The notes under the pieces: model-generated
The model's database searches: none
What the model was told of the DNA's origin: nothing
Seen by the model: the letters and a program-made list of their open reading frames with translations, nothing else
Translations under genes and position numbers: made by a program
Part shown: positions 42,053 through 48,425 of the stretch, piece by piece
How positions within the stretch are numbered: position 1 is the stretch's first letter
Layout: the number at the start of each line of letters is the position of its first letter
Source: Bacteroides sp.
GTDB taxonomy: Bacteria > Bacteroidota > Bacteroidia > Bacteroidales > Bacteroidaceae
Reading direction: 5' to 3'
Assembly (NCBI GenBank): GCA_022648295.1
Contig: JALCME010000028.1
Span: forward strand, 1 to 48,425
DNA length: 48,425 nt

Positions 42053-43258
42053 TTATAAAATATCCACTAATTCTAAGTACTTTCTAGCCATTTCCTTATC
42101 AGTAAAATGAGATGCTGTTTCTATTGCATTATCAGAAATTTGTTCTATTTCCTTATTTGTTAATCTCTTTATATTCAAAATAACTTTTCTAAGCTCCTTC
42201 TCATTGCCAGCTTCACACAAAAAACCATTTTTCCCATCAACAATAATTCCATCAGCCCCTTCACCTCTAGCTGCAACCACAATGCAACCTGCACTCATTG
42301 CTTCTAAATAAATAAGCCCAAATACCTCATTCTTGCTAATCATAATCAGACAATCTGATTTCTTTAAAATCTTATAAACGTCCGCCCTAGCAAGTTGACC
42401 CAAAAAAAATATTTTATCTGTATTTTCTTGTCTTTTCACAACGGAAAACATTTTTTTCTTTAATCTACCTTCCCCTATATATTTAATAGTAAAAGGTTCC
42501 TTTGCATATAAATCAGGTATCACTCTTATTAATAGATCTGGGTATTTTCGATGGATTAGCATTCCAACAAAAATAAAAGAATTAATTCCTGTATATGCAC
42601 GTTTACCACTCATTATAATAAGTTCTTCAGGAATACCAGATTGACAAAGAAATAATTTAGATGGTAGCTGATACCTTCGAATGCAATCATTTAAAAGAGC
42701 TAATGAACGAAAGCCTAAAAAATCGATACTACGAATTAATTGTTCAAAATCTTCTCTATATAACTTCTTCACTAATCCAATCGACTCATGCAGAACCAAA
42801 GAAGTCTTTAACCCACAATGATATTTAAATAAACTCAGTAATTCTAATTGAGGGTTAGCCCAATGTCCCATTACTATATCAGGTTCAAAATCACATTTTT
42901 TCAAATAACAATTTAATAATTTCCAGACTTCTTCTATCCTTTTCTTCTTGAATCTCGTATGAGGAATAACCTTAAAAATTGGAATTCGCAAAACATCTAA
43001 ACCTTGATAATTATATTCTAAAACTTTATCCAATCTACGCATTGGTATAGTTGTACTTGTTAAAGAAGATATTAAATTATTAGCAAGTGAAGCAATAAAA
43101 TAATAACATCTTGGATAAATAGATAAACAATGCACTATCTTTACCGTATAACCTATTTCACGCCATTCTTTTGCAAAATAATAAATGACTTTTGTATACG
43201 TTATAGGCAAATCGTCAGCAGGGAAAATAGGAGTTAATAATAATATATTTTTACTCAT
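42053..43258 (-). CDS. Family 4-like glycosyltransferase
   Basis: This protein has 401 residues from the ATG at 43256-43258; the frame extends one codon to a GTG, not used. The GT-B fold has an N-terminal domain (LLTPIFPADDLPITYTKVIY, then PDIVMGHWANPQLELLSLF) and a C-terminal GT4-type donor domain with FVGMLIHRKYPDLLIRVIPD, KYIGEGRLKKKMF and FFLGQLARADVYKILKKSDC. MISKNEVFGLIYLEAMSAGC is the E-x7-E motif of retaining GT4 enzymes. It adds a sugar in the repeat unit. It is 2 bp from the GT2 gene and 61 bp after the next upstream gene. Confidence 0.9.
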   Translation of the reverse strand: MSKNILLLTPIFPADDLPITYTKVIYYFAKEWREIGYTVKIVHCLSIYPRCYYFIASLANNLISSLTSTTIPMRRLDKVLEYNYQGLDVLRIPIFKVIPHTRFKKKRIEEVWKLLNCYLKKCDFEPDIVMGHWANPQLELLSLFKYHCGLKTSLVLHESIGLVKKLYREDFEQLIRSIDFLGFRSLALLNDCIRRYQLPSKLFLCQSGIPEELIIMSGKRAYTGINSFIFVGMLIHRKYPDLLIRVIPDLYAKEPFTIKYIGEGRLKKKMFSVVKRQENTDKIFFLGQLARADVYKILKKSDCLIMISKNEVFGLIYLEAMSAGCIVVAARGEGADGIIVDGKNGFLCEAGNEKELRKVILNIKRLTNKEIEQISDNAIETASHFTDKEMARKYLELVDIL

Positions 43259-43319
43259 CACAAATTAGATCTAGTAATATTTACATTAATAAGATAAGAA
43301 TCTCAATACAGTCCTAATG

Positions 43320-44318
43320 CTATTTAGTATTTCTCAATAACAAATTAATATCAATACGCTCAAAAGGTTTATCATGTACCCACGCAGAAATCATAGGAAA
43401 ACCAGATTTTATTAACCCTTCTCCTATAATATTATAAATCTTCATACTCTCACCTAACACAAAAAAATCAATAAAAGATTTCTCGTAGATCCCGTTTTCA
43501 GCATCTTTTGTAAAGTCCATATGAACAATTCTCCCTGGTATAGTATAAACTTTTTCAATTCCAATCAATGTATCCAAAAATTTACGACTATCAGAAGTTA
43601 CTAAAACGCTATCCCCCTTGTGTATATTCATTATTTGAGATATTGCAGCTTTACACTTTTTAATTAAAACTGACTGCTCCACATCATCTAAGATGGGATA
43701 ATTACCCTCTTTCAAATCTCCTAAAAGTTGCTGAAAACGAAAAACAACTCCGATATATTGCCCTTCAATCTCTTTTCTTATCAATGATATCTTTAATTTT
43801 AATTGAAAATTTACACTAAAAAGTTCTTCAAATAATTGTTTATATGTATAGTTTGTACCAAACCAAACATTTATATCATTTAATATCTTAAAATTTGCAT
43901 ATAAATGAGTTTCTTTCTTTATTTTAAGATATTTATAATATTGCAAATCTCCTAATCTAACGGCTACATCAACAAAAAACAGATTATAAGATATTTCATC
44001 ATCAGAGATAATCCAATTATATGTATTCGGAGATAAAAAGTCAGTAAGATAAAATGGATATCTATAATCAAGTTTAAATTCGACATTATATATTTTACTC
44101 AATGCATAAGCAGTTATAATACCAGCAAATCTATCTGCTAATCCCCCATGATGTAAGCGCCCATCAACCCTAAATATTATTCTTTTGCCATTATTCCTTC
44201 CAAAAAAAGAATAATACCTACAATACAAATAAATCATTTTTAAATTATTATACAAGACACGTATATATCTACTTTTTTGCAAATACCTTTTAAAAGGGGA
44301 AAATATGTAAAAATTCAT
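43320..44318 (-). CDS. Putative glycosyltransferase, fucosyltransferase-like
   Basis: This 332-residue protein is not confidently assigned. The segment GRLHHGGLADRFAGIITAYA (about residues 53-72) resembles the GxGDRxxGhhsA pattern near the N-terminus of NodZ/O-fucosyltransferase-like and GT11-like GT-B enzymes. IGVVFRFQQLLGD and VLVTSDSRKFLDTLIG resemble their HhR and TDS donor-site motifs. The C-terminal EKSFIDFFVLGESMKIYNII fits the same fold. In a polysaccharide operon between a GT4 gene and the polymerase, a fucosyl- or deoxysugar transferase is the best guess. AT content is higher than in the ugd end of the operon. Confidence 0.6.
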   Translation of the reverse strand: MNFYIFSPFKRYLQKSRYIRVLYNNLKMIYLYCRYYSFFGRNNGKRIIFRVDGRLHHGGLADRFAGIITAYALSKIYNVEFKLDYRYPFYLTDFLSPNTYNWIISDDEISYNLFFVDVAVRLGDLQYYKYLKIKKETHLYANFKILNDINVWFGTNYTYKQLFEELFSVNFQLKLKISLIRKEIEGQYIGVVFRFQQLLGDLKEGNYPILDDVEQSVLIKKCKAAISQIMNIHKGDSVLVTSDSRKFLDTLIGIEKVYTIPGRIVHMDFTKDAENGIYEKSFIDFFVLGESMKIYNIIGEGLIKSGFPMISAWVHDKPFERIDINLLLRNTK

Positions 44319-44333
44319 ACAGCAAATATTTTA

Positions 44334-45497
44334 TCAAAAACTATTTTTCACAGAAAAAGACTCCCAAAAGAAGTGATATTCCACCAAATTACCAATAGGG
44401 TTATATATTTGATAAAGAAATAACAATATAAAAATAAAAATAAAAATAACTCCTAACCCCCTTATACCAAAGGAAGCATTAGCTTTTACATGAAATAGAT
44501 AATATATATAATACGCATATATTGGTATCGAAAAAGAACGCAAGTATAAATTTGGACGTTGTAATACCATACTTAGCGGAAAGATATAAAGAAGACACAA
44601 TCCAAGGAAGTATAAGTTATAACAAATTCGAAAATCTTTATCATCATTATAGAAACATCTCATTCTACTACTCATTCCCACTATTATTATTTCATTTACC
44701 AATCTTAAAAGAAAACCAATCCCCATACTTTTCCCCATGCCTTGAGCCCCATATTCTTCATTTAAAACATAACTTCCGTAATCCAGCCCTACCATAAGCG
44801 AGCCAAAAGCAGGATTGCCCATTACTTGAGAGAATAGATCAAACTTGATGCCAACAAAGACGCAGCAACACAGAAGAGAGATTCCGATAAAAGTTTTTTT
44901 TATTTCAATAAGATTTTTTTTAATAAAGGGATATATAAATAATAAAACGACACTAGACCGATGTATGAAAAAACAAAAAAATACAATAAATATATATGCT
45001 ACAAAATTTAGATTCCTCCTCCTCAAAACAATATATAAAAAGATAGCGACAACAATATTTTGTCTCAAAACATTTTGCCAACTAATAAATGCAAAAGAAA
45101 GAAAAAACGAGATAATTACATATGGTAACAGATATTTTTTTTTTTCGAAAGCTTTACATAAGAAAAAGATCTGAACAAAAGCTATTAAGCCAAAATAGAC
45201 AGTAAAATGAACATTATTTTTCGATAGAAACCAAGTAAACCAAGAAAAAAAAGGCTCGTAATGCAAACTATTAAAGTTGGTATATTTTTTTGCAGTAATA
45301 TAGTCTGAATAATAAGCAGGATAATCAACTCCTACATTATATCTAAATGCAAAAATAAGTACATATGACAATATACTAAACGCAACAAGAGGATGCAAAA
45401 ACTGCACTTGTGTCGTATGAGAAATCTTAGAATAAGCATAAAGATTTAAACTCATAAGAATGATTAATCCTATATAAACTATAAAAGACTCTAGCAT
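44334..45497 (-). CDS. EpsG/Wzy-like polysaccharide polymerase
   Basis: This 387-residue integral membrane protein has about ten to twelve hydrophobic helices. It shows the EpsG family pattern FAFRYNVGVDYPAYYSDY (residues about 50-67), HYEPFFSWFTWFLSKNNVHF and FVSWQ-like FAFISWQNVLRQNIVVAIFLY. EpsG/Wzy proteins link lipid-carried repeat units at the outer face of the inner membrane. It is very AT-rich, like many capsule polymerase genes, which suggests horizontal origin. It is the most upstream polysaccharide gene in the window; the IS66 element ends only 12 bp before its start codon. Confidence 0.85.
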   Translation of the reverse strand: MLESFIVYIGLIILMSLNLYAYSKISHTTQVQFLHPLVAFSILSYVLIFAFRYNVGVDYPAYYSDYITAKKYTNFNSLHYEPFFSWFTWFLSKNNVHFTVYFGLIAFVQIFFLCKAFEKKKYLLPYVIISFFLSFAFISWQNVLRQNIVVAIFLYIVLRRRNLNFVAYIFIVFFCFFIHRSSVVLLFIYPFIKKNLIEIKKTFIGISLLCCCVFVGIKFDLFSQVMGNPAFGSLMVGLDYGSYVLNEEYGAQGMGKSMGIGFLLRLVNEIIIVGMSSRMRCFYNDDKDFRICYNLYFLGLCLLYIFPLSMVLQRPNLYLRSFSIPIYAYYIYYLFHVKANASFGIRGLGVIFIFIFILLFLYQIYNPIGNLVEYHFFWESFSVKNSF

Positions 45498-45509
45498 AGA
45501 TTATTATAA

Positions 45510-45589
45510 GTAAGCGTCCAATTCGGACGTATATTATTATAAAACTCCTGTAAGCGTCCAATTCGGACGTATATTATTATAAAACTCCT
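45510..45589. repeat. Tandem duplication (2 x 40 bp) of the IS66 left end
   Basis: Positions 45510-45549 and 45550-45589 are identical 40-bp units. Each begins with the element's terminal sequence GTAAGCGTCCAAT, and each contains the small hairpin CGTCC-aattc-GGACG. Either copy could serve as the true left terminus. Confidence 0.95.
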
Positions 45590-45642
45590 TATTCTCAGTC
45601 ATTTTCATGTACAGAGCTCAAAAGGAATCATAAATATTTAAA

Positions 45643-47559
45643 TTATTTTATTGATTCAGCCAAGTATGCCGGAGTTAAATGCTCATAATCCGTGCGACCA
45701 TCCATATAGGCTGTGAAGTATTTTTTCAAAAAGCTACGGAAAGACAACGTTCCGATTTTACAAGTTGCAATAAAAGTATGATAGATTGTTGAGGTTTCAG
45801 CTCCATTATGGCTACCAAAAGCAATGGAGTTTTTGCGTTCAATCGTCATGGGACGGATCGAGCGTTCGGCTATGGAATTATCAATGTCATATCTCCCGTT
45901 ATTGCGGTAAGCCATTACGGGAGTCCACGCATGCTCCAGATAATTAAGTGCTTTGGTTAGCAAATCTCCTTTGGGCATCGGGCTGTCAAGCTGAAAAGTC
46001 AGTTCCTGCCAGATATTACTGATGATCTCCGTGGTCTGTGTACTGTTCCTGCGTCTCTTAATTTCATCGGGCGAAAGATGTTCCACTTTATAGCTTTCTT
46101 CAAGCTTGTACAAATCACCTATCCATTTCACAAAAACTTCGGCTCGCTCATCCTTTCCCTGTTCCAGAGCTTTCTCAAACTTGGCTCTCACATGGGCCAT
46201 GCAGCAGATATGCTCCACTTTTGTTAGTTTATCATCCAAATATTTATAAACATTGTAAGCATCCGACTGCAAAGCGGCAAGTTCGGACTCACCTATGAAA
46301 TCCGTCAGGACCTTACGCCCACGGCTCCCCTCGTCATAGAAGAAGATCACTATTCCGGCCGCTTTGTTAACTAAACACCAGATATAGGCTTTCTTATATT
46401 TATCCTGCATCTTCACCCGGCACCAGGTTTCATCGCAATTTACAATAGAATTCTTTTCCAGAGCCTGCGCTTTCATTACCGGTATGAGCTTTTTCAAGGC
46501 TTTTGCCCCTTTAGATAACCAGTTTAAGATGGTTTGGCGGGAGACTTTGAATTTCAGTTCCATCAGACGGATCATTTCACGATAAACCGGAGTCTCCATC
46601 ATATATTTATTAAACACCAGTTCCACTAACAGCTCTACCGTGGCATGAGTTCCCGGAAAATGTTTCAGAATTTCTTCTTCATCGCCCTCTTCCCTTTCAC
46701 TTATAACTTCTTCCGGCAAATTTTCAGCCATTGTAGTACTTACGGATTTGCTCATAGGGAAAAAGGCCGTAATACACTTGCCCTCTTTAGTCCGGTAAGT
46801 GATGTATTCAACCCGGTGTTCTTCCATACGATTCACTGTATGAAAGGTACTCCTTATTTCCGTTTTTATGATTTGAGCACCCGCAGGAATACGGGAACGG
46901 TCGCACTTATGCATCACCGTAACACGGGCATTCATTCTTTCATATTTTAATCCCTGCCGGTAGGCACGTTCCTGTTTATCCTTAGACGACTCGCTCAAGA
47001 GATCAACTTCCGTATCCAACTCTTCTGATGAGGTTTCTCCGGTAGCCGGATCATCAGGGGTACCGTCCCAATCATCCTTTGCATCATCACGACCGCAACC
47101 CGGGTCCGGACGTTTATGCTTCTGACTGGGACTACCAAACTTCTCTGTTTTCAAGACTTCATAAAGACTTTTATATTTCTCCACCTCTCTACGGGCTTTT
47201 TCCAAAGCTTTCGTATTAGAGGACAGTTCGACACGCAATGACGTCAGAATCTTTCCCTGTTCCGTCAGTTGGGCGTTAAGCTGGTTGTTTTCATGGCGGG
47301 AATCCTTCAACATTCGTTCTATTGTATCCAAAGACGCCTGTAAGCCATCTAAGCGCTCACCTTGTCGATCTATCGTTTTTTGTAATTCGGCATTCCTGAG
47401 ACTCTTTTCCTTGACCATACCGGCCATAAAATCGATGAAGGAAGCCTTTTCTGAATCGCTCATATCTTCGCATGAAATCGGAAGCCGGGTCTGATCTTCA
47501 TCAGACTGTTCCAGTTGTTCCCGGTAAAATTTTCTATTCGCTATTTCTTCAAATTCCAT
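45643..47559 (-). CDS. tnpC: IS66 transposase (TnpC, DDE enzyme)
   Basis: This 638-residue transposase has an N-terminal coiled-coil region (about residues 40-140, TIDRQGERLDGLQASLDTIE), a linker and a Cys/His-poor zinc-binding-like domain (MHKCDRSRIPAGAQIIKTEI). The catalytic core follows: first Asp in IVNCDETWCRVKM, second Asp in LAALQSDAYNVYKY, Glu in DIDNSIAERSIRPMTIERKN, and then the IS66 C-terminal segment FGSHNGAETSTIYHTFIATC. Its length is longer than average for IS66 but no break is seen, so it should be active. Confidence 0.96.
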   Translation of the reverse strand: MEFEEIANRKFYREQLEQSDEDQTRLPISCEDMSDSEKASFIDFMAGMVKEKSLRNAELQKTIDRQGERLDGLQASLDTIERMLKDSRHENNQLNAQLTEQGKILTSLRVELSSNTKALEKARREVEKYKSLYEVLKTEKFGSPSQKHKRPDPGCGRDDAKDDWDGTPDDPATGETSSEELDTEVDLLSESSKDKQERAYRQGLKYERMNARVTVMHKCDRSRIPAGAQIIKTEIRSTFHTVNRMEEHRVEYITYRTKEGKCITAFFPMSKSVSTTMAENLPEEVISEREEGDEEEILKHFPGTHATVELLVELVFNKYMMETPVYREMIRLMELKFKVSRQTILNWLSKGAKALKKLIPVMKAQALEKNSIVNCDETWCRVKMQDKYKKAYIWCLVNKAAGIVIFFYDEGSRGRKVLTDFIGESELAALQSDAYNVYKYLDDKLTKVEHICCMAHVRAKFEKALEQGKDERAEVFVKWIGDLYKLEESYKVEHLSPDEIKRRRNSTQTTEIISNIWQELTFQLDSPMPKGDLLTKALNYLEHAWTPVMAYRNNGRYDIDNSIAERSIRPMTIERKNSIAFGSHNGAETSTIYHTFIATCKIGTLSFRSFLKKYFTAYMDGRTDYEHLTPAYLAESIK

Positions 47560-47654
47560 GCTTTAATAATTTGACATAAAGATAGCTATAATATGTCTAA
47601 ATTCATAGTATTAAAACATGTATTTATTTGATTATCAAACAATTAAAACATCAT

Positions 47655-48002
47655 TTAACTGTTACACTCTTTTATCCGGATTTCTTTCACTACTGGACTC
47701 TCGAGAATCGCTACAAGGTCTTTCCAATCCACTTGATAAACACTTTTTTCATCTTCTATTTTTATCTTCATGAAGTGATAACCCTTTGCAAAGGTGCAGG
47801 AGTGGACATGAAAGGCATGTCTTTCGTACATTAACATCCGAACCGTACGTTCATTCTTGGACATAAAGAAAAATACGTCACCTTTATACGGATTTCGATG
47901 ATAACTTATTCGAATTATTTCCATGATGCGGGCATATCCACAACGCATATCATGAAAATGGGGAAGAAAGTAGAAATTCTTCAAGCCGGAGATTGTTAAC
48001 AT
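47655..48002 (-). CDS. tnpB: IS66 accessory protein TnpB
   Basis: This 115-residue protein has the IS66 Orf2 pattern: FHDMRCGYARIMEIIR, corresponding to the usual PVDMRKGxDGL; NPYKGDVFFFMSKNERTVRM, corresponding to DPxxGxVFVFxNRRR; and a C-terminal FAKGYHFMKI. I start at the ATG at 48000-48002, which overlaps the TnpA stop by 7 bp and implies translational coupling. The frame is open further upstream, but that part is a shadow of tnpA. Confidence 0.9.
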   Translation of the reverse strand: MLTISGLKNFYFLPHFHDMRCGYARIMEIIRISYHRNPYKGDVFFFMSKNERTVRMLMYERHAFHVHSCTFAKGYHFMKIKIEDEKSVYQVDWKDLVAILESPVVKEIRIKECNS

Positions 48003-48349
48003 AGCACCTCCAGTTTTTCCACCAGTTCCCGGAGTTCCAGATAGCTTAATCCCTGTTTGGAAATTTGAACCCCACTGCCTAAGGATATCATCACTGTCTG
48101 AATGGCTGATGAACTGCAATGAGCCTTTGACATGGTGGAGGAAGCTCCTGATGAACTTATCTCCGGAGATTTTTGAATACCGACTATCTCCACCGGAACG
48201 ATTGATTTCTTGTGACTGACAAACCATTTGCTAAACACGGAATAGGGAATACCCTGTTGAAGACAAAACTGTTCTATAGACAGATTTCTTGGTTGACCCT
48301 CTAACTTATACAAGAACCATAACTTTTCTAAATCCTGATTGCTATACAT
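47996..48349 (-). CDS. tnpA: IS66 accessory protein TnpA-like
   Basis: This 117-residue protein has an N-terminal helix-turn-helix: WFLYKLEGQPRNLSIEQFCL followed by GIPYSVFSKWFVSHK, typical of IS66 Orf1. A variable Ser-rich middle follows, and a C-terminal strand-helix segment SLGSGVQISKQGLSYLELRE that matches the usual LPNG(v/i)xi..ld...L..LI end. It is required for IS66 transposition together with TnpB in characterised members. It is the first gene from the right end and starts 76 bp inside the terminus. Confidence 0.88.
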   Translation of the reverse strand: MYSNQDLEKLWFLYKLEGQPRNLSIEQFCLQQGIPYSVFSKWFVSHKKSIVPVEIVGIQKSPEISSSGASSTMSKAHCSSSAIQTVMISLGSGVQISKQGLSYLELRELVEKLEVLC

Positions 48350-48425
48350 AATCTGTTTTTTTTAAGACTATGCAAAGCTCTACTAATTTTTGCATGAATC
48401 AAACACGTGAGTATTGGACGCTTAC

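Larger units (their letters stand above)
45510..48425. mobile_element. Complete IS66-family insertion sequence with duplicated left end
   Basis: The left end GTAAGCGTCCAAT (45510-45522, repeated at 45550-45562) and the right end ATTGGACGCTTAC (48413-48425) are 13-bp terminal inverted repeats starting GTAA, as is normal for IS66. Between them are the three expected genes in order on the minus strand: tnpA-like, tnpB-like, and the DDE transposase tnpC. All are intact. The size is 2916 bp from the outer left end or 2876 bp from the inner one. The window stops exactly at the right terminus, so the target duplication cannot be checked. It inserted just upstream of the EpsG-like gene of the polysaccharide operon. 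Confidence 0.93.

Noticed and set aside
48003..48227. 75-residue N-terminal extension of TnpB
   Set aside because: This stretch is the antiphase reading of tnpA. The overlap of tnpA stop and tnpB ATG defines the true start.

Overview
The window looks like a chromosomal segment of a gut Bacteroidales bacterium, most likely Bacteroides or Phocaeicola. The reasons are the repeated TAnnTTTG -7 promoter motif with a TTTG -33 box, AT-rich spacers with little Shine-Dalgarno signal in host genes, and families typical of that group: a secreted GH2 beta-galactosidase, DUF1573, DUF1460, an AAA_14/DUF4143 ATPase, a Bacteroidetes-type tyrosine integrase and an APH-RapZ fusion. The species cannot be fixed from sequence alone.

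Positions 1-4932 are the right end of an integrated phage-like element. An integrase gene (3607-4788) lies beside a tRNA-Gly(CCC) whose 3' end (4933) faces the element, the usual arrangement for a tRNA-targeted integration. Inside are a CI-like repressor (2593-2982), small early-type genes, an open-ended repeat protein of the phage DUF7666 type at the left edge, a Trypco2-like protein and a secreted protein placed where lysogenic-conversion genes usually sit. Three copies of an operator-like palindrome (TCATAnnnnTATGA) lie in this module. Two of them directly abut a minus-strand -7 box, which makes the control logic readable from sequence.

Positions 5123-12589 carry late cobalamin synthesis: cobU, cobT, cobS and an alpha-ribazole phosphatase on the plus strand, an Fpg-like DNA glycosylase lacking the usual N-terminal proline, then cbiB, cobD and cbiP on the minus strand. 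Together these cover corrinoid amidation, aminopropanol attachment and nucleotide-loop assembly. No corrin-ring genes are in the window and I saw no cobalamin riboswitch.

Positions 12814-15032 hold an APH-type sugar kinase fused to a RapZ C-terminal domain and a MurU-like nucleotidyltransferase, a probable peptidoglycan-sugar recycling pair. A dicarboxylate/amino-acid symporter, two small conserved-looking proteins and a Gfo/Idh/MocA oxidoreductase follow. Positions 18088-22624 form a gene-poor, AT-rich island with a radical SAM protein, a lipoprotein with a CarboxypepD-like domain and glycine-rich tail, a stand-alone CarboxypepD-like protein, and a 22-bp-period repeat in a long non-coding gap.

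Positions 22625-32426 are ordinary housekeeping and nutrient genes: MATE transporter, DUF1573 protein, OPT transporter, secreted esterase, GH2 beta-galactosidase, DUF1460 amidase-like protein and glutathione peroxidase. Positions 32640-45497 concern surface polysaccharide. A membrane FlaA1/CapD-like dehydratase is on the plus strand. A minus-strand operon encodes an EpsG/Wzy-like polymerase, three glycosyltransferases, UDP-glucose dehydrogenase, an epimerase, a WbuC-like cupin and a WecA/WbpL-like initiating transferase. An AAA_14 ATPase and an orphan contractile tail-sheath gene with a small partner sit between them. The window ends exactly at the right terminus of an intact IS66-family element (45510-48425) whose left end is tandemly duplicated (2 x 40 bp).
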